The position numbers and the translations under genes were made by a program. From NCBI GenBank assembly GCA_020629965.1, contig JAHDCG010000001.1, positions 84,802 through 148,801 of the forward strand: DNA of 64,000 bases, given 5' to 3'. The stretch is from Saprospiraceae bacterium. Its GTDB lineage: Bacteria > Bacteroidota > Bacteroidia > Chitinophagales > Saprospiraceae. Positions 43,943 through 52,435 of this stretch are shown here, one piece after another. Position 1 is the first letter of the stretch; each line of letters begins with the position of its first letter. The notes beneath the pieces are model-generated. The model was not told where the DNA came from, made no database searches, and saw only the letters and a list, made by a program, of their open reading frames with translations.

Positions 43943-44776
43943 TTACAGCTTGAGCATGCGCTCGGCAGCGAAGTAATTTTTACCCGTGATTTGCAGGATG
44001 TACACACCTTTGGCGAGGTCGTTTACTTCTAAAGTACGTCGGTTTTCACCGGTCGTCAGATTGACCGTTTCTGATTTTACAATCTTACCGAAAGCATCCG
44101 TGAGGCTGACGGTGTATGTGCCGTTTTGGCGACCGACGGCATTATATGCCATGGTGCTGCCGACGGGATTCGGAGCGATAGTCAATTGCATTTTGCCTAC
44201 GCCGGGTTCTTGGGTGCTTGAACCCGTATCTTCTTCGACAGCTAAGGGCGTTGCCGTTGCGCCGTTGTCGCCGCCGCTGCCGTTGGCGTTATTTGCCGCT
44301 ACGGTCGAAGAGTAAAAACTCACGCTGCCCGCGCCCGCTGCGGGTGCTGTCCAGGTGACGTTGAAAGTCGGGCTTGACTGCGGTGACTCTTGCTCGACGT
44401 AGCCGCGTCCCGCCAAATCCAAAAGTTTGTAGCCGTCGCCGTCCGTAAAAGAACCGGCTTCCGCGTTGTCTCCCAGCAGAGCCGTTGCCTGAAAGCCGTA
44501 TTCCACGGGGTCGTTGGAAGCGTTGGTGGTTACTTGTAAAGTGTAGGTATCGCCCGGCACGTAAGCTGAGACTGCATTGTTGTTATCGTCCAGCAAAGTC
44601 AATGAAACGGAAGGGCTGAAATTACCGCCGTTGTGACAACCCGTATTGGCGCAAGAGCCGTTGCCGACCGGAGAGCCGGTGCGGTCTTGACCCTGTGCGG
44701 TGCCGGCACCGTTGGAGTTAGAGAGCGCGAAAAATCCCGCTGCGAGGAACATTAAAGGTAAGTAGATTTTTTTCAT
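43943..44776 (-). CDS. Choice-of-anchor V (Reeler-like) protein with T9SS sorting domain
   Basis: A 277-residue secreted protein. The start at 44776 (MKKIYLPLMFLAAGFFALS) gives a standard signal peptide; a longer frame upstream has none. The mature N-terminus carries DRTGSPVGNGSCANTGCHNGG, the CxxxxCH motif of the choice-of-anchor V/Reelin-like domain. A beta-sandwich runs to about 185. A Thr/Ser/Glu linker and a C-terminal T9SS sorting domain (IAPNPVGSTMAYN to ERMLKL) follow. It is exported by the type IX system and may stay on the surface. Its ligand is unknown. The CxxxxCH motif resembles haem-binding sites, but the typical CxxCH is not present. Confidence 0.85.
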   Translation of the reverse strand: MKKIYLPLMFLAAGFFALSNSNGAGTAQGQDRTGSPVGNGSCANTGCHNGGNFSPSVSLTLLDDNNNAVSAYVPGDTYTLQVTTNASNDPVEYGFQATALLGDNAEAGSFTDGDGYKLLDLAGRGYVEQESPQSSPTFNVTWTAPAAGAGSVSFYSSTVAANNANGSGGDNGATATPLAVEEDTGSSTQEPGVGKMQLTIAPNPVGSTMAYNAVGRQNGTYTVSLTDAFGKIVKSETVNLTTGENRRTLEVNDLAKGVYILQITGKNYFAAERMLKL

Positions 44777-44936
44777 ATTTATTTTTTCGACAAAAGTTAA
44801 TAGTGGTGATTTGACTAATGAGACGGTAAGGTAGGGCATTAAGTTTTAATATTTTTACATTCAAATGATAAATAGTGTAAAAAAGTCACGTTGCGTACAT
44901 TCGGTGTCGAAACACGAAATTTTTACAGCACATCAT

Positions 44937-45104
44937 TTAAGTAAAAGAAACCAAATAACTTGAGCCGTTATGCTCATTCTTTTTCCTTCTAAAAAACACA
45001 AAAAATAGTTCCGTAGCTACGGCTATGCAACGATTTTTTGAATTCTTTAGAAGAAAAAATTAAAGAGCATTCAGGCTTAACTTATTTAATTTCTTTTACT
45101 AAAC
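44937..45104. repeat. Long hairpin element, copy 2 (168 bp)
   Basis: The arms share AGTAAAAGAAA, AAATAA, ATGCTC and CTTCTAAA blocks in inverted order around the core CCGTAGCTACGGCTATGCA. The arm sequences differ from copy 1 at 29371-29536, although core and total length are the same. Confidence 0.85.
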
Positions 45105-45106
45105 GT

Positions 45107-45145
45107 AAAATGCCGACGCGGAAATCAATCCGGGTCGGCATTTTT
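45107..45145. terminator. Intrinsic terminator of the dsbD gene
   Basis: AAAATGCCGAC / GTCGGCATTTT stem with T-runs on both sides, directly downstream of the minus-strand dsbD gene. Confidence 0.88.
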
Positions 45146-45166
45146 AATTGCAATAAGTGAATTTTC

Positions 45167-47845
45167 TTACTTCATCGTCACATTTCTCTTACCGCGTTCG
45201 GTTTTATTTTGGTAAGTCTGTAAGCCGCATTCCAAAAAGGAGTCGTAGGCTTCGATGTCGGAGTCGTAGCCGCGCGGAGCCGCCAAAACTTCTTCGTCGG
45301 CAGACATTAAAACGTAGAGCGGTTGGGAGTTTTGGGCAAAATTCGTGATTTGAAAATCCTGCCATTTGCTGCCTACCGTGCGCAGTTTTTTGTCGTTGTC
45401 GTTTGCCGAAACCAAGGCTTGGTCGAGTTTTTTCCGGTCGTCGGTGTAAAGCGAAATCAGGACGTAATCTTCCTGAATTTTATTCCAAACCTCGTCTTGA
45501 ATCCAGATGTTATCCTCCGTTTTGCGACAGTTGACGCAGCCGAAACCGGTAAAATCCAACAGTACGGGTTTGTTCTGCTTTTTCGCATAGTCCAAACCTT
45601 CGTAGTAATCTTTGAAGCAATCCAAAGAGTGGGCGCACTTGGTGAACGAAGGATATTGCGCCGCAATTTCGGGGTCGGCCTCGGGCGGTTTGAGGAAAAG
45701 ATTGTAATTCGCAGGCGGCAAAATACCGCTTAAAATCGAAGGTGTAGAGTAAGCCCCGCCGCGCTCGCTGACCATAAAACCGGTACAAAGATATAAAGTC
45801 CAAGCGGCAAACAGCAAGCCGAAACCCTTGCGGGTATTGGATAACTTCGGGTTCGGCGGGTCATGCGGAAAGCGAATTTTTCCGAACAAATAAGCCGAAG
45901 TCGCGCCGAAAATCAAGACCCACAGACCTAACATCACTTCGTAAGGCAAGATGCCCCAGTGCTCGGTCATGTCGGCAATCGAGAGGAATTTTAAAGCCAA
46001 AGCCAACTCGACAAAACCCAAAACTACTTTCAGGTTTGTCATCCAACCGCCCGCCTGCGGCAATGAATTTAACCAACTCGGGAAGGCGGCAAACAGTGTA
46101 AAAGGCAAAGCCAAAGCCGTCGCAAAACCCAACATCACAATCGCCGGACCGGCTGCGTTATCCGCAGACTCGACAAGTGCCGAACCGATAATCGGCCCCG
46201 TGCAGGAAAAGGAAACCAACGCCAAAGTAAAGGCCATGAAAAAGATACCGAGCAGTCCGCCTTTGTCTGCCATTTGGTCGGTTTTGGTGGACCAGGATGC
46301 GGGCAAAGTAATTTCAAAATACCCGAAAAAAGACAGCGCAAAAATCACAAAAATCGCAAAGAAAGCGAGGTTGGCAATCCAGTTGGTAGAAAGGTCTTGC
46401 AGGGCGGTCGTACCGAAAACCCCGGTAATCAGCAGCCCGATAGCCACGTAAATACCAATGATACTCGCCCCGTAAATGAGCGCATTTTTGACCGCACCGA
46501 AGCGGGTCGTGCGCTCTTCTTTTTTATCTTTAGTCGCCGGCGGCGTAAAAAAGCTCACCGTCAGCGGTATCATCGGGAAAACGCAGGGTGTAAACAAAGC
46601 CACCAAACCACCGAGAAAACCCATCGCAAATGTCCAAAACAGATTGCTGCTTTCCACGACTTCCTCGCCACAGTTGCCGACGGGATTTTCGTAAGAGGCA
46701 ATCAATGCAGGAATTTTTTGGTCGATACGCACGTCGCCGGCGGCGTTGGTTTGCAGGTTCGGACCTACGTTTTCATTAGCGGCAGCGGCATTTGCCACAG
46801 CGTCGGCGTCGAGAATGAAAGAGAAATCGACCTCCGTCGGCGGCAAGCAGCGCTCGTCGTCGCAGGTCATAAACTCTAAGTAACCGACAATCGGCTGTGA
46901 TAAATCGTTGGCTTTGATGCGCTGTGTAAAAACGGCTTGTTTGGTGAATTTGGTCAGGTTCATCTCAAACACCTTGTCGTATTTGGTTTGGAGATTACCG
47001 CTTTCTTCGTTTTTACCAATTTTCTCGTAGTGTCCGCCTTCCGTGAAGTAAAAACCCGTGGCGACCGGTCCGTCGTCGCTTTCCAAATATTGGGAATAAA
47101 CCGCCCAACCGTCTTCGATGTCGGCAGTAAAAACTAAATCGTACTCACCGTTTCCCGCGTCTTTGGCTGTCCAAGACCAGGTGACGGGCTCGAACATGCC
47201 GTCTTTTTTTTTCTCGGCAGCGGGTGCTTCTGGTTCGGCAATTTCCGCGATGACTTCTTTTTTCACACCCGTTTCTTCAAAGGCTTTTTCTACCGATTCT
47301 ACAATTTTAGGCGGGGCTTCTTTTTGAATTTCGCGGGGCGGCGCGGTGGTTTCTTCCGGCTCGGCGGGAGCGGCATCGCCCGTTTTGGGAGCAATTTCAA
47401 ACTCAAAATCTACATCCGTCGGCGGCAGGCAACGCTCGTCGTCGCAGGTCATGAAGGTGAGGTAACCGGTAATCGGTTTGGTGTAATCGCTGATTTTGAC
47501 CTTTTGGGTAAAAATACCGGTCTTGGTAAATTTGGTCAAATCCATCTCAAAAACCTTATCGTACTTGGTTTTCTTGTTACCGCTTTCTTCGTTTTTGCCG
47601 ATTTTGGCGTAGTGTGCGCCCTCGTCGAAGGTAAACTCGGTGGCGACCGGCCCGTCGTCGCTCGCCAAATATTGAGAATAAACCGACCAGCCGTCGTCGA
47701 TTTTTGCGGTAAAAATCAGGTTGTATTCGTCGTCCGCACCGGCGGCTTCGTAGTCGAAAGACCACTTGACGGGGCTGAACATTTGGGCGGAAAGATTGCT
47801 TGACAGAGCGAAAAGCAAGGCGGTTAAAGCTAATAATATTCTCAT
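45167..47845 (-). CDS. DsbD-type thiol:disulfide interchange protein with duplicated N-terminal domain
   Basis: An 892-residue inner-membrane protein. The signal peptide (1-20) is followed by two tandem copies of the periplasmic nDsbD-like domain, at about 22-152 and 216-347. Both contain FTAKI/FTADI...GWxVYSQYL, KIGKNEESGN and the cysteine pair in MTCDDERCLPPT. They are separated by a Pro/Glu-rich linker. A CcdA/DsbD membrane region follows at about 410-690 (TPCVFPMIPLTVSFF and SCTGPIIG carry the conserved Cys). The C-terminal thioredoxin domain has GFGCVNCRK near 770. The family moves electrons from cytoplasmic thioredoxin to periplasmic substrates. The duplicated sensor domain is unusual (usual length about 570-700) and could serve two partners. 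Confidence 0.93.
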   Translation of the reverse strand: MRILLALTALLFALSSNLSAQMFSPVKWSFDYEAAGADDEYNLIFTAKIDDGWSVYSQYLASDDGPVATEFTFDEGAHYAKIGKNEESGNKKTKYDKVFEMDLTKFTKTGIFTQKVKISDYTKPITGYLTFMTCDDERCLPPTDVDFEFEIAPKTGDAAPAEPEETTAPPREIQKEAPPKIVESVEKAFEETGVKKEVIAEIAEPEAPAAEKKKDGMFEPVTWSWTAKDAGNGEYDLVFTADIEDGWAVYSQYLESDDGPVATGFYFTEGGHYEKIGKNEESGNLQTKYDKVFEMNLTKFTKQAVFTQRIKANDLSQPIVGYLEFMTCDDERCLPPTEVDFSFILDADAVANAAAANENVGPNLQTNAAGDVRIDQKIPALIASYENPVGNCGEEVVESSNLFWTFAMGFLGGLVALFTPCVFPMIPLTVSFFTPPATKDKKEERTTRFGAVKNALIYGASIIGIYVAIGLLITGVFGTTALQDLSTNWIANLAFFAIFVIFALSFFGYFEITLPASWSTKTDQMADKGGLLGIFFMAFTLALVSFSCTGPIIGSALVESADNAAGPAIVMLGFATALALPFTLFAAFPSWLNSLPQAGGWMTNLKVVLGFVELALALKFLSIADMTEHWGILPYEVMLGLWVLIFGATSAYLFGKIRFPHDPPNPKLSNTRKGFGLLFAAWTLYLCTGFMVSERGGAYSTPSILSGILPPANYNLFLKPPEADPEIAAQYPSFTKCAHSLDCFKDYYEGLDYAKKQNKPVLLDFTGFGCVNCRKTEDNIWIQDEVWNKIQEDYVLISLYTDDRKKLDQALVSANDNDKKLRTVGSKWQDFQITNFAQNSQPLYVLMSADEEVLAAPRGYDSDIEAYDSFLECGLQTYQNKTERGKRNVTMK

Positions 47846-47894
47846 ACGAAGAACTGTTTTTTGTTGGAATCGAATGCGGTTAGTTTAATTTTCG

Positions 47895-47902
47895 CAAAGT
47901 TA
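47895..47902 (-). promoter_or_regulatory. Putative -7 box of dsbD (TAACTTTG on the minus strand)
   Basis: CAAAGTTA reads TAACTTTG on the minus strand, 49 bases before the start. The nearest TTTG (47918-47921) is 15 bases away, closer than the usual 19-21. Confidence 0.5.
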
Positions 47903-48139
47903 AAAAGTCCTTTGCAGCAAAAGCATATATCGGGCGTAAAGATGCAAACGAGCGGACGAAAACAGATGATTTTTGTACCGTTTGCGCTGTTTTCGGTTCA
48001 AAAATAAGACCGTTTGCCGATTTTGTTACTTGCGAAATCGGATATAGTACTTTTTTAACGCCGGGCGAGATAATTAAGGAAAAATTCAGAAAAAAGCGAA
48101 AAAGGCGAGGTTAAAATTTAAGGTCTTGTTTTTTTACGC

Positions 48140-48178
48140 AAAAAGGAGTCTGCACTCGGTGAGTACAGACTCCTTTTT
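48140..48178. terminator. Bidirectional intrinsic terminator
   Basis: AAAAAGGAGTCTG / CAGACTCCTTTTT stem, 13-base loop. No intact gene ends here, but a minus-strand open fragment stops at 48213, so it may be that fragment's old terminator. Confidence 0.85.
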
Positions 48179-48212
48179 ATGAAAAATCGGTTCGAGAATA
48201 AATGAGGAAAAA

Positions 48213-48383
48213 CTAACCTACCCAAATGTAAGTTCCGTCGTTTCCTGTTTGAGTTTCAATAGCCGTATTCCGAACATCTATGAGTTGTTTACACATAACG
48301 AAGGGGATTTTGTTCTTACCGAAAATAAATGCGGCAAGGGGATGAAGAACTGTTTCTGTGAAATTTTGTCGAAATAAATCGAC
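48213..48383 (-). pseudogene. Possible 3' gene remnant
   Basis: A 56-codon open stretch on the minus strand has a protein-like composition (LHPLAAFIFGKNKIPFVMCK, ending GNDGTYIWVG). It has no upstream start codon in frame, only an internal ATG. It ends 35 bases before a strong terminator. It could be the tail of a degraded gene or a small gene with a non-standard start. No family recognised. Confidence 0.3.
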
Positions 48384-48592
48384 TCATTTTAAGCTCAAAA
48401 AAGGTGTAAAATCTGTGCGATAAATGCGGATAGTAAATTTGTAAAAAATAGAATCCTTTCAACATATTAAAAACAATTATAATGCCAAAAGTACAAAAAA
48501 GGTGATGTCTGTTATTAGTAGTTGATAAAAAACGAAATTGTTCGATGAATTATTTTGTAAAAGTAAGAAAATAATTTGTAAAAGTAAAACTA
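48384..48592. other. AT-rich gap
   Basis: It contains a short direct repeat TTTGTAAAAGTAA (about 48550-48585) just downstream of the lipoprotein gene, and otherwise nothing recognisable. Confidence 0.4.
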
Positions 48593-49138
48593 TTAAAACT
48601 TAATTTCAATAAAAATATCATTTCCGGTCAGTAAACGTATATCCTGCTTGCTTTTGATGCTGTAACCCGTCTGCGGATTGTAGGTTAAAAAACTTTTCGT
48701 ATCAGAGACAGCACTCTTGCCGCCGGTTTCAATTTCTACTTTACTGACGTTTTTTCCGGAAAAATTCACACGCAGCCGGCGCGTTTTCAAACCTTCTTCA
48801 ACGGCGGTGTAGGTCAACGCGACAATTTCCCGATTGCTATCGAAAGTCGTGTCGATTTCATACTTATCCAACCAAGCCGTGCGATTGATGTCCGCATCGG
48901 CAAAAACCGATAATTCCTCCTGTAAATCGAGATTATCGAGCGTCTTAGTTTCGCTTTCACCGTTATATACGACAGTTTTGGTAAATCCGGTTTTCGCTTG
49001 CAGTCGATTTTGTTCTGCGGCGATGTAATTCTTCAAATCAAAGAACGGTTTGTCTTCTACCAATTTTCCTTCTTCCGGCGTTTCGATGCACGCAGAAAAA
49101 GAAAAAATCAGCAAGGACAGTAAGAGAACAAAACGCAT
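48593..49138 (-). CDS. Lipoprotein of unknown function
   Basis: A 181-residue protein with a lipoprotein signal (FSAC, Cys17). The mature part is probably beta-rich in its second half (REIVALTYTAVEEGLKTRRLRVN, KVEIETGGKSAVSDTKSFLTY, GYSIKSKQDIRLL). This is reminiscent of short outer-membrane lipoproteins seen next to unrelated genes in Bacteroidota. No domain is recognised. It stands alone on the minus strand, preceded by a REP-like element. Confidence 0.75.
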   Translation of the reverse strand: MRFVLLLSLLIFSFSACIETPEEGKLVEDKPFFDLKNYIAAEQNRLQAKTGFTKTVVYNGESETKTLDNLDLQEELSVFADADINRTAWLDKYEIDTTFDSNREIVALTYTAVEEGLKTRRLRVNFSGKNVSKVEIETGGKSAVSDTKSFLTYNPQTGYSIKSKQDIRLLTGNDIFIEIKF

Positions 49139-49186
49139 ATTTTAATTTTTAGAAAAAAACAACAATCAGGAGAAACCACTACCAAT

Positions 49187-49247
49187 AAATGCCAACGGCA
49201 TGAAGCACTTCAGCCCGGCTTGCCACTCATGGTATGTAAATGCCGGG
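49187..49247. repeat. REP-like repeat, inverted single copy
   Basis: A 61-base element containing GCCAACGGCATGAAGCACTT; its reverse complement matches the copies at 37651-37784. It lies just downstream of gpmI. Confidence 0.85.
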
Positions 49248-49262
49248 ATAATTTCGCAAAGC

Positions 49263-50792
49263 CTACCCCGTCACCAAAACCTCCCCCGTCATCTCCGCCG
49301 GCTTTTCCACTCCCAACAGCGACAAAATCGTCGGGGCAATATCGCCGAGTTTTCCGTTTTTGACCGTGCGACCGTTCAGGTTATTTGCCATAAAAAAACA
49401 AGGCACGGGATTGGTCGTATGCGCCGTGTTCGGGCTGCCGTCGGCGTTGACCATGTAATCCGAATTTCCGTGGTCGGCAATGATAATGATTTCGTAATCG
49501 TGTGCGAGTGCCGTTTCCGTCAGGGTTTTCAGGCAATCATCCACCGTTTCCGCCGCTTTTTTGGCTGCATTAAAGTCGCCGGTGTGACCGACCATATCCG
49601 TATTGGCGTAATTCAGACAGATAAAGTTCGGTTGGTTGTCTTTGATTTCGCGGGTGATTTTTTCCGTCACTTCGGGCGCACTCATTTCGGGTTGCAGGTC
49701 ATAAGTCGCCACTTTCGGCGAAGCCACCAACAGCCTTTTTTCACCCGTAAATTCCGCCTCCCGACCACCGGAAAAGAAAAAAGTCACGTGCGGATATTTT
49801 TCGGTTTCGGCAATGCGCACTTGTGTCATACCCGCCTCGGAGACGACCTCACCGAGGGTTTTTTGCAGATTGTCTTTCGTAAAAACGACGTGCAATCCCT
49901 TAAAATTTTCGTCGTAGCGCGTCATCGTCACGTAGTACAGCGGCAGGGGTTCCATGTCAAAATCCGGGTGCGCCTGTTGCGTCAGGGCTTCCGTCAGTTG
50001 TCGCGGTCGGTCGGTGCGAAAGTTGAAGAAAATCACCACATCGTCCTCTTCGATGCGTGCCGTCGGTTGCCCGTTTTCGGTACAGACCAAAGGCGGCATA
50101 AACTCATCGGTCTTATTTTCCGCGTATTGTTTTTCGACACTTGCGACAATGTCGTCCGTTTTTTCTCCTTCATTATGCACCAACAAATCATAAGCAAAAC
50201 GGATGCGTTCCCACCGCTTGTCTCGATCCATCGCAAAGTAGCGACCGATTACGGTTGCCAATTTTACTTTCTGTTTTTCAATGTGCGCAAGCAGCGTCTG
50301 CAAATAGCCCGCGCCGCCTTTCGGGTCGGTATCACGCCCGTCCAAAAAGGCGTGTACAAAAACATTTTCCAAACCTTCCGCTTCCGTAATATCACACAGC
50401 GCAGTCAAGTGCTTGATATGCGAATGCACCCCGCCGTCGGACAATAAACCCATCAGATGCACCGCTTTATTTTCCTTTTTCGCATAGGCAAAAGCATCCT
50501 GCAAAGTTTTTTCGCCGCGCAAAGTTCCCTCGCGCACCGCCTTATTTATCCGCGCAAAATCCTGATAGACCACCCGCCCGGCCCCGATATTGAGGTGACC
50601 GACTTCGGAGTTGCCCATTTGCCCCTCGGGCAGCCCGACTTCCTCGCCGTAAGTGACGAGTTCGGAGTTCGGATAATTGTTGTAAAGGCTGTCCACGAAA
50701 GGCGTATCCGCCGCTTGCAGTGCATCGCTTTGTGCATCTTTACCTTTTCCCCAACCGTCTAAAATGACTAATAGTGCGCGTTTATTATGCAT
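49263..50792 (-). CDS. gpmI: 2,3-bisphosphoglycerate-independent phosphoglycerate mutase
   Basis: A 509-residue enzyme, the usual length for GpmI. The start at 50792 (MHNKRALLVILDGWG) fits the family; upstream in-frame codons would add a spurious extension through a heptamer-like array. Metal and catalytic motifs are intact: LDGWG, the catalytic Ser62 in GQMGNSEVGHLNIGAGR, HAFLDGRDTDP, FFNFRTDRPRQL, NYANTDMVGHTGD and ADHGNSDYM. It interconverts 3- and 2-phosphoglycerate in glycolysis and gluconeogenesis, using two manganese ions. It is downstream of a lipoprotein gene on the same strand, with 139 bases of repeat-containing spacer. Confidence 0.97.
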   Translation of the reverse strand: MHNKRALLVILDGWGKGKDAQSDALQAADTPFVDSLYNNYPNSELVTYGEEVGLPEGQMGNSEVGHLNIGAGRVVYQDFARINKAVREGTLRGEKTLQDAFAYAKKENKAVHLMGLLSDGGVHSHIKHLTALCDITEAEGLENVFVHAFLDGRDTDPKGGAGYLQTLLAHIEKQKVKLATVIGRYFAMDRDKRWERIRFAYDLLVHNEGEKTDDIVASVEKQYAENKTDEFMPPLVCTENGQPTARIEEDDVVIFFNFRTDRPRQLTEALTQQAHPDFDMEPLPLYYVTMTRYDENFKGLHVVFTKDNLQKTLGEVVSEAGMTQVRIAETEKYPHVTFFFSGGREAEFTGEKRLLVASPKVATYDLQPEMSAPEVTEKITREIKDNQPNFICLNYANTDMVGHTGDFNAAKKAAETVDDCLKTLTETALAHDYEIIIIADHGNSDYMVNADGSPNTAHTTNPVPCFFMANNLNGRTVKNGKLGDIAPTILSLLGVEKPAEMTGEVLVTG

Positions 50793-50837
50793 AAATTTGT
50801 TGTTGTTTTTTGTGTTAAAAAGGAGTTGAAAAAGTCG

Positions 50838-50930
50838 AACGCAAAGACACGGAGACGCAGAGAATTTTCTTCTTAATAATAAAACGAATGCCACCCCTGA
50901 GACGCATAGCAGTCTAAAATCTAAAATCTC
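50838..50930. repeat. Mixed heptamer arrays between the lipoprotein gene and gpmI
   Basis: The first part (ACGCAAA, GACACGG, AGACGCA, GAGAATT, about 50838-50868) has 7-base units. The second part (50908-50929) is the exact reverse complement of 24075-24096. The array ends one base before the stop codon of the lipoprotein gene. Confidence 0.75.
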
Positions 50931-50931
50931 C

Positions 50932-51390
50932 CTATTCCGTAGCCTGCATCAAGCTGTCGATAAAACTCTCCATTTCCTCCGCCCCCTCTTCCGTTACCTC
51001 CTCCGGCACATCGACGGCCCACTGTCCGTTTATTTTTTGCAAAACAAATGTATCCCGAATGAGTTCGCCCTCTTCGCGGATGACGCAGGCGCAGGCGGCA
51101 GTGTTGCCGGTTTCGGTGCAGTTCATTTCGGCAAAATCGGTGCGGTAAATTTCGGCGGTTTCTTCGGGCGGCAGCCCTTCCAAAAATTTTTCAATCATCA
51201 GCAGCCATTCGCGGGCGCGGGGCGTGGAAAGTTCGGCGGCTTCGACAAATTTATCGGTATCGACGTATTCCTGCCATTGGCGGGTGACGGTTTCGGGCGT
51301 GTTCGGCAGGGCGGCGGCGGTTTTATTTTCCGTTTCGGAAGCACAACCGACGATGCCGAGGAGGATTAAAAAACAGAGTAAATTTTTCAT
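50932..51390 (-). CDS. Lipoprotein, DUF4878/NTF2-like
   Basis: A 152-residue protein with a lipobox (GIVGC, Cys16). The mature domain (PETVTRQWQEYVDTDKFVEA, LSTPRAREWLLMIEKFL, NTAACACVIREEGELIRDTF, INGQWAVDV) follows the helix-plus-four-strand pattern of small NTF2-like domains such as DUF4878. The domain assignment is tentative. Function unknown; membrane-anchored by its lipid. A heptamer array lies directly at its 3' end and another at its 5' side. Confidence 0.75.
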   Translation of the reverse strand: MKNLLCFLILLGIVGCASETENKTAAALPNTPETVTRQWQEYVDTDKFVEAAELSTPRAREWLLMIEKFLEGLPPEETAEIYRTDFAEMNCTETGNTAACACVIREEGELIRDTFVLQKINGQWAVDVPEEVTEEGAEEMESFIDSLMQATE

Positions 51391-51411
51391 CGGACAAAGA
51401 AAAGAAATTTT

Positions 51412-51508
51412 CGATGTACGATGTACGAATTACGATGTACGAATCGGGAATTATTGAGCGCAGCAAAATCCCGACTCCGGTCGCGGACGATGTACGATGT
51501 ACGAGAGG
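51412..51508. repeat. Heptamer array (CGATGTA/CGAATTA), two blocks
   Basis: CGATGTA, CGATGTA, CGAATTA, CGATGTA, CGAATCG from 51412, and CGATGTA, CGATGTA, CGAGAGG from 51488. A CGGGA/TCCCG stem lies between. 24 bases are identical to 34183-34206. Confidence 0.9.
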
Positions 51509-51646
51509 CTGCTGCTGCTGCTTTTGCTACTCCATCAGACTAAACACCTCTTTTTAACTTATGAACAACTCGGCCGTATTCGCCGTTATAGTTTTATAAA
51601 ACTGACCTTTAACCACCTTTTTTTATACTAACCTAAATACACTGTT

Positions 51647-52231
51647 ATGCGTAAATCTGATGCAACCAACGACCGCGAACTTCGAGAAGAACACCGCCTT
51701 GAAGACGAAGGAAACCGTAAATTTAACTTCTACGGCAAAGCTGCTACTTACGGAATCATTGCAGGTGTGCTGATGTCTTTTGCGATTATCGGCGTACAAT
51801 CTCTCATTGAATTTCCGGAATACAATGCGCAACTCGTGCAATATCTCTTCTACATTCCGATTTTGACTTTCGCTTTGTATCAATTCAGTTTGGCATTGAA
51901 AAGAAAGGTGATTTTCCAAAACGGCATGATGTTCGGCGGTGTGATGGCAACGATTACCGGTGTCGTTTATATGGTCGTCAATACGGTTGCTTACTTGGTA
52001 GGTATGCGCGGCTGGCAATTGTTTAACATGGATGCTTCCGAAAGTTTCGGCGCGTTTTTGACCATTCAAATTACGACCTTCTTCCTCATTTTGGTAGCCG
52101 GTTTGCTGTGGTCTTTCGTAGCCATGCAATTTTTAAAAGAGCCGGGTCACGCGCCCGAGTTGTCGGAAGTTGCGGGCGACCAAGAAAAAAAATCGAAATT
52201 CGTACCTGCCGACGATAAGACGAAATATTAA
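51647..52231 (+). CDS. Four-helix membrane protein, DUF4199-like
   Basis: A 194-residue protein with a charged N-terminus (MRKSDATNDRELREEHRLED). Four membrane helices follow: YGIIAGVLMSFAIIGVQSLI, LVQYLFYIPILTFALYQFSL, MMFGGVMATITGVVYMVVNT and TTFFLILVAGLLWSFVA. A hydrophilic Lys/Asp-rich tail ends the protein. Topology and the F-x-x-G pattern in helix three match DUF4199 proteins of Bacteroidota, of unknown function. Inner membrane. The gene has its own terminator. Confidence 0.75.
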   Translation: MRKSDATNDRELREEHRLEDEGNRKFNFYGKAATYGIIAGVLMSFAIIGVQSLIEFPEYNAQLVQYLFYIPILTFALYQFSLALKRKVIFQNGMMFGGVMATITGVVYMVVNTVAYLVGMRGWQLFNMDASESFGAFLTIQITTFFLILVAGLLWSFVAMQFLKEPGHAPELSEVAGDQEKKSKFVPADDKTKY

Positions 52232-52253
52232 AAAAATTCCCTTACTCGGAATG

Positions 52254-52295
52254 AAAAATGCCCGTTGTGTAAACTCACAGCGGGCATTTCTTTTT
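52254..52295 (+). terminator. Intrinsic terminator
   Basis: TGCCCGTTGTG / CACAGCGGGCA stem with a TAAACT loop, A-run before and TTTCTTTTT after. Confidence 0.88.
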
Positions 52296-52300
52296 CGCTT

Positions 52301-52383
52301 AGGTACGGGGTACTTCTCTGACAAACAACGCGAAATAATTCGGTATTCTTTCGATTTTTGCAGAAAACAAGTACCCCGTACCT
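52301..52383. repeat. 15-base inverted repeat AGGTACGGGGTACTT
   Basis: The arms 52301-52315 and 52369-52383 are exactly complementary, with a 53-base spacer. It lies between two convergent genes. The arm itself contains a partial direct repeat (GTAC twice). Confidence 0.85.
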
Positions 52384-52435
52384 TTCGTCAGGATGAAGCC
52401 GGAAAACATTTTTATCGTTGCCAAATAAATTCACT

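Noticed and set aside
43943-44776. Cytochrome c from a CxxCH motif
   Set aside because: The protein has CANTGCH, that is CxxxxCH, within a Reeler-like domain; a haem role cannot be claimed.
49200-50447. Open frame of 415 codons opposite gpmI
   Set aside because: gpmI on the other strand is unmistakable with all catalytic motifs; the opposite frame is compositionally odd.
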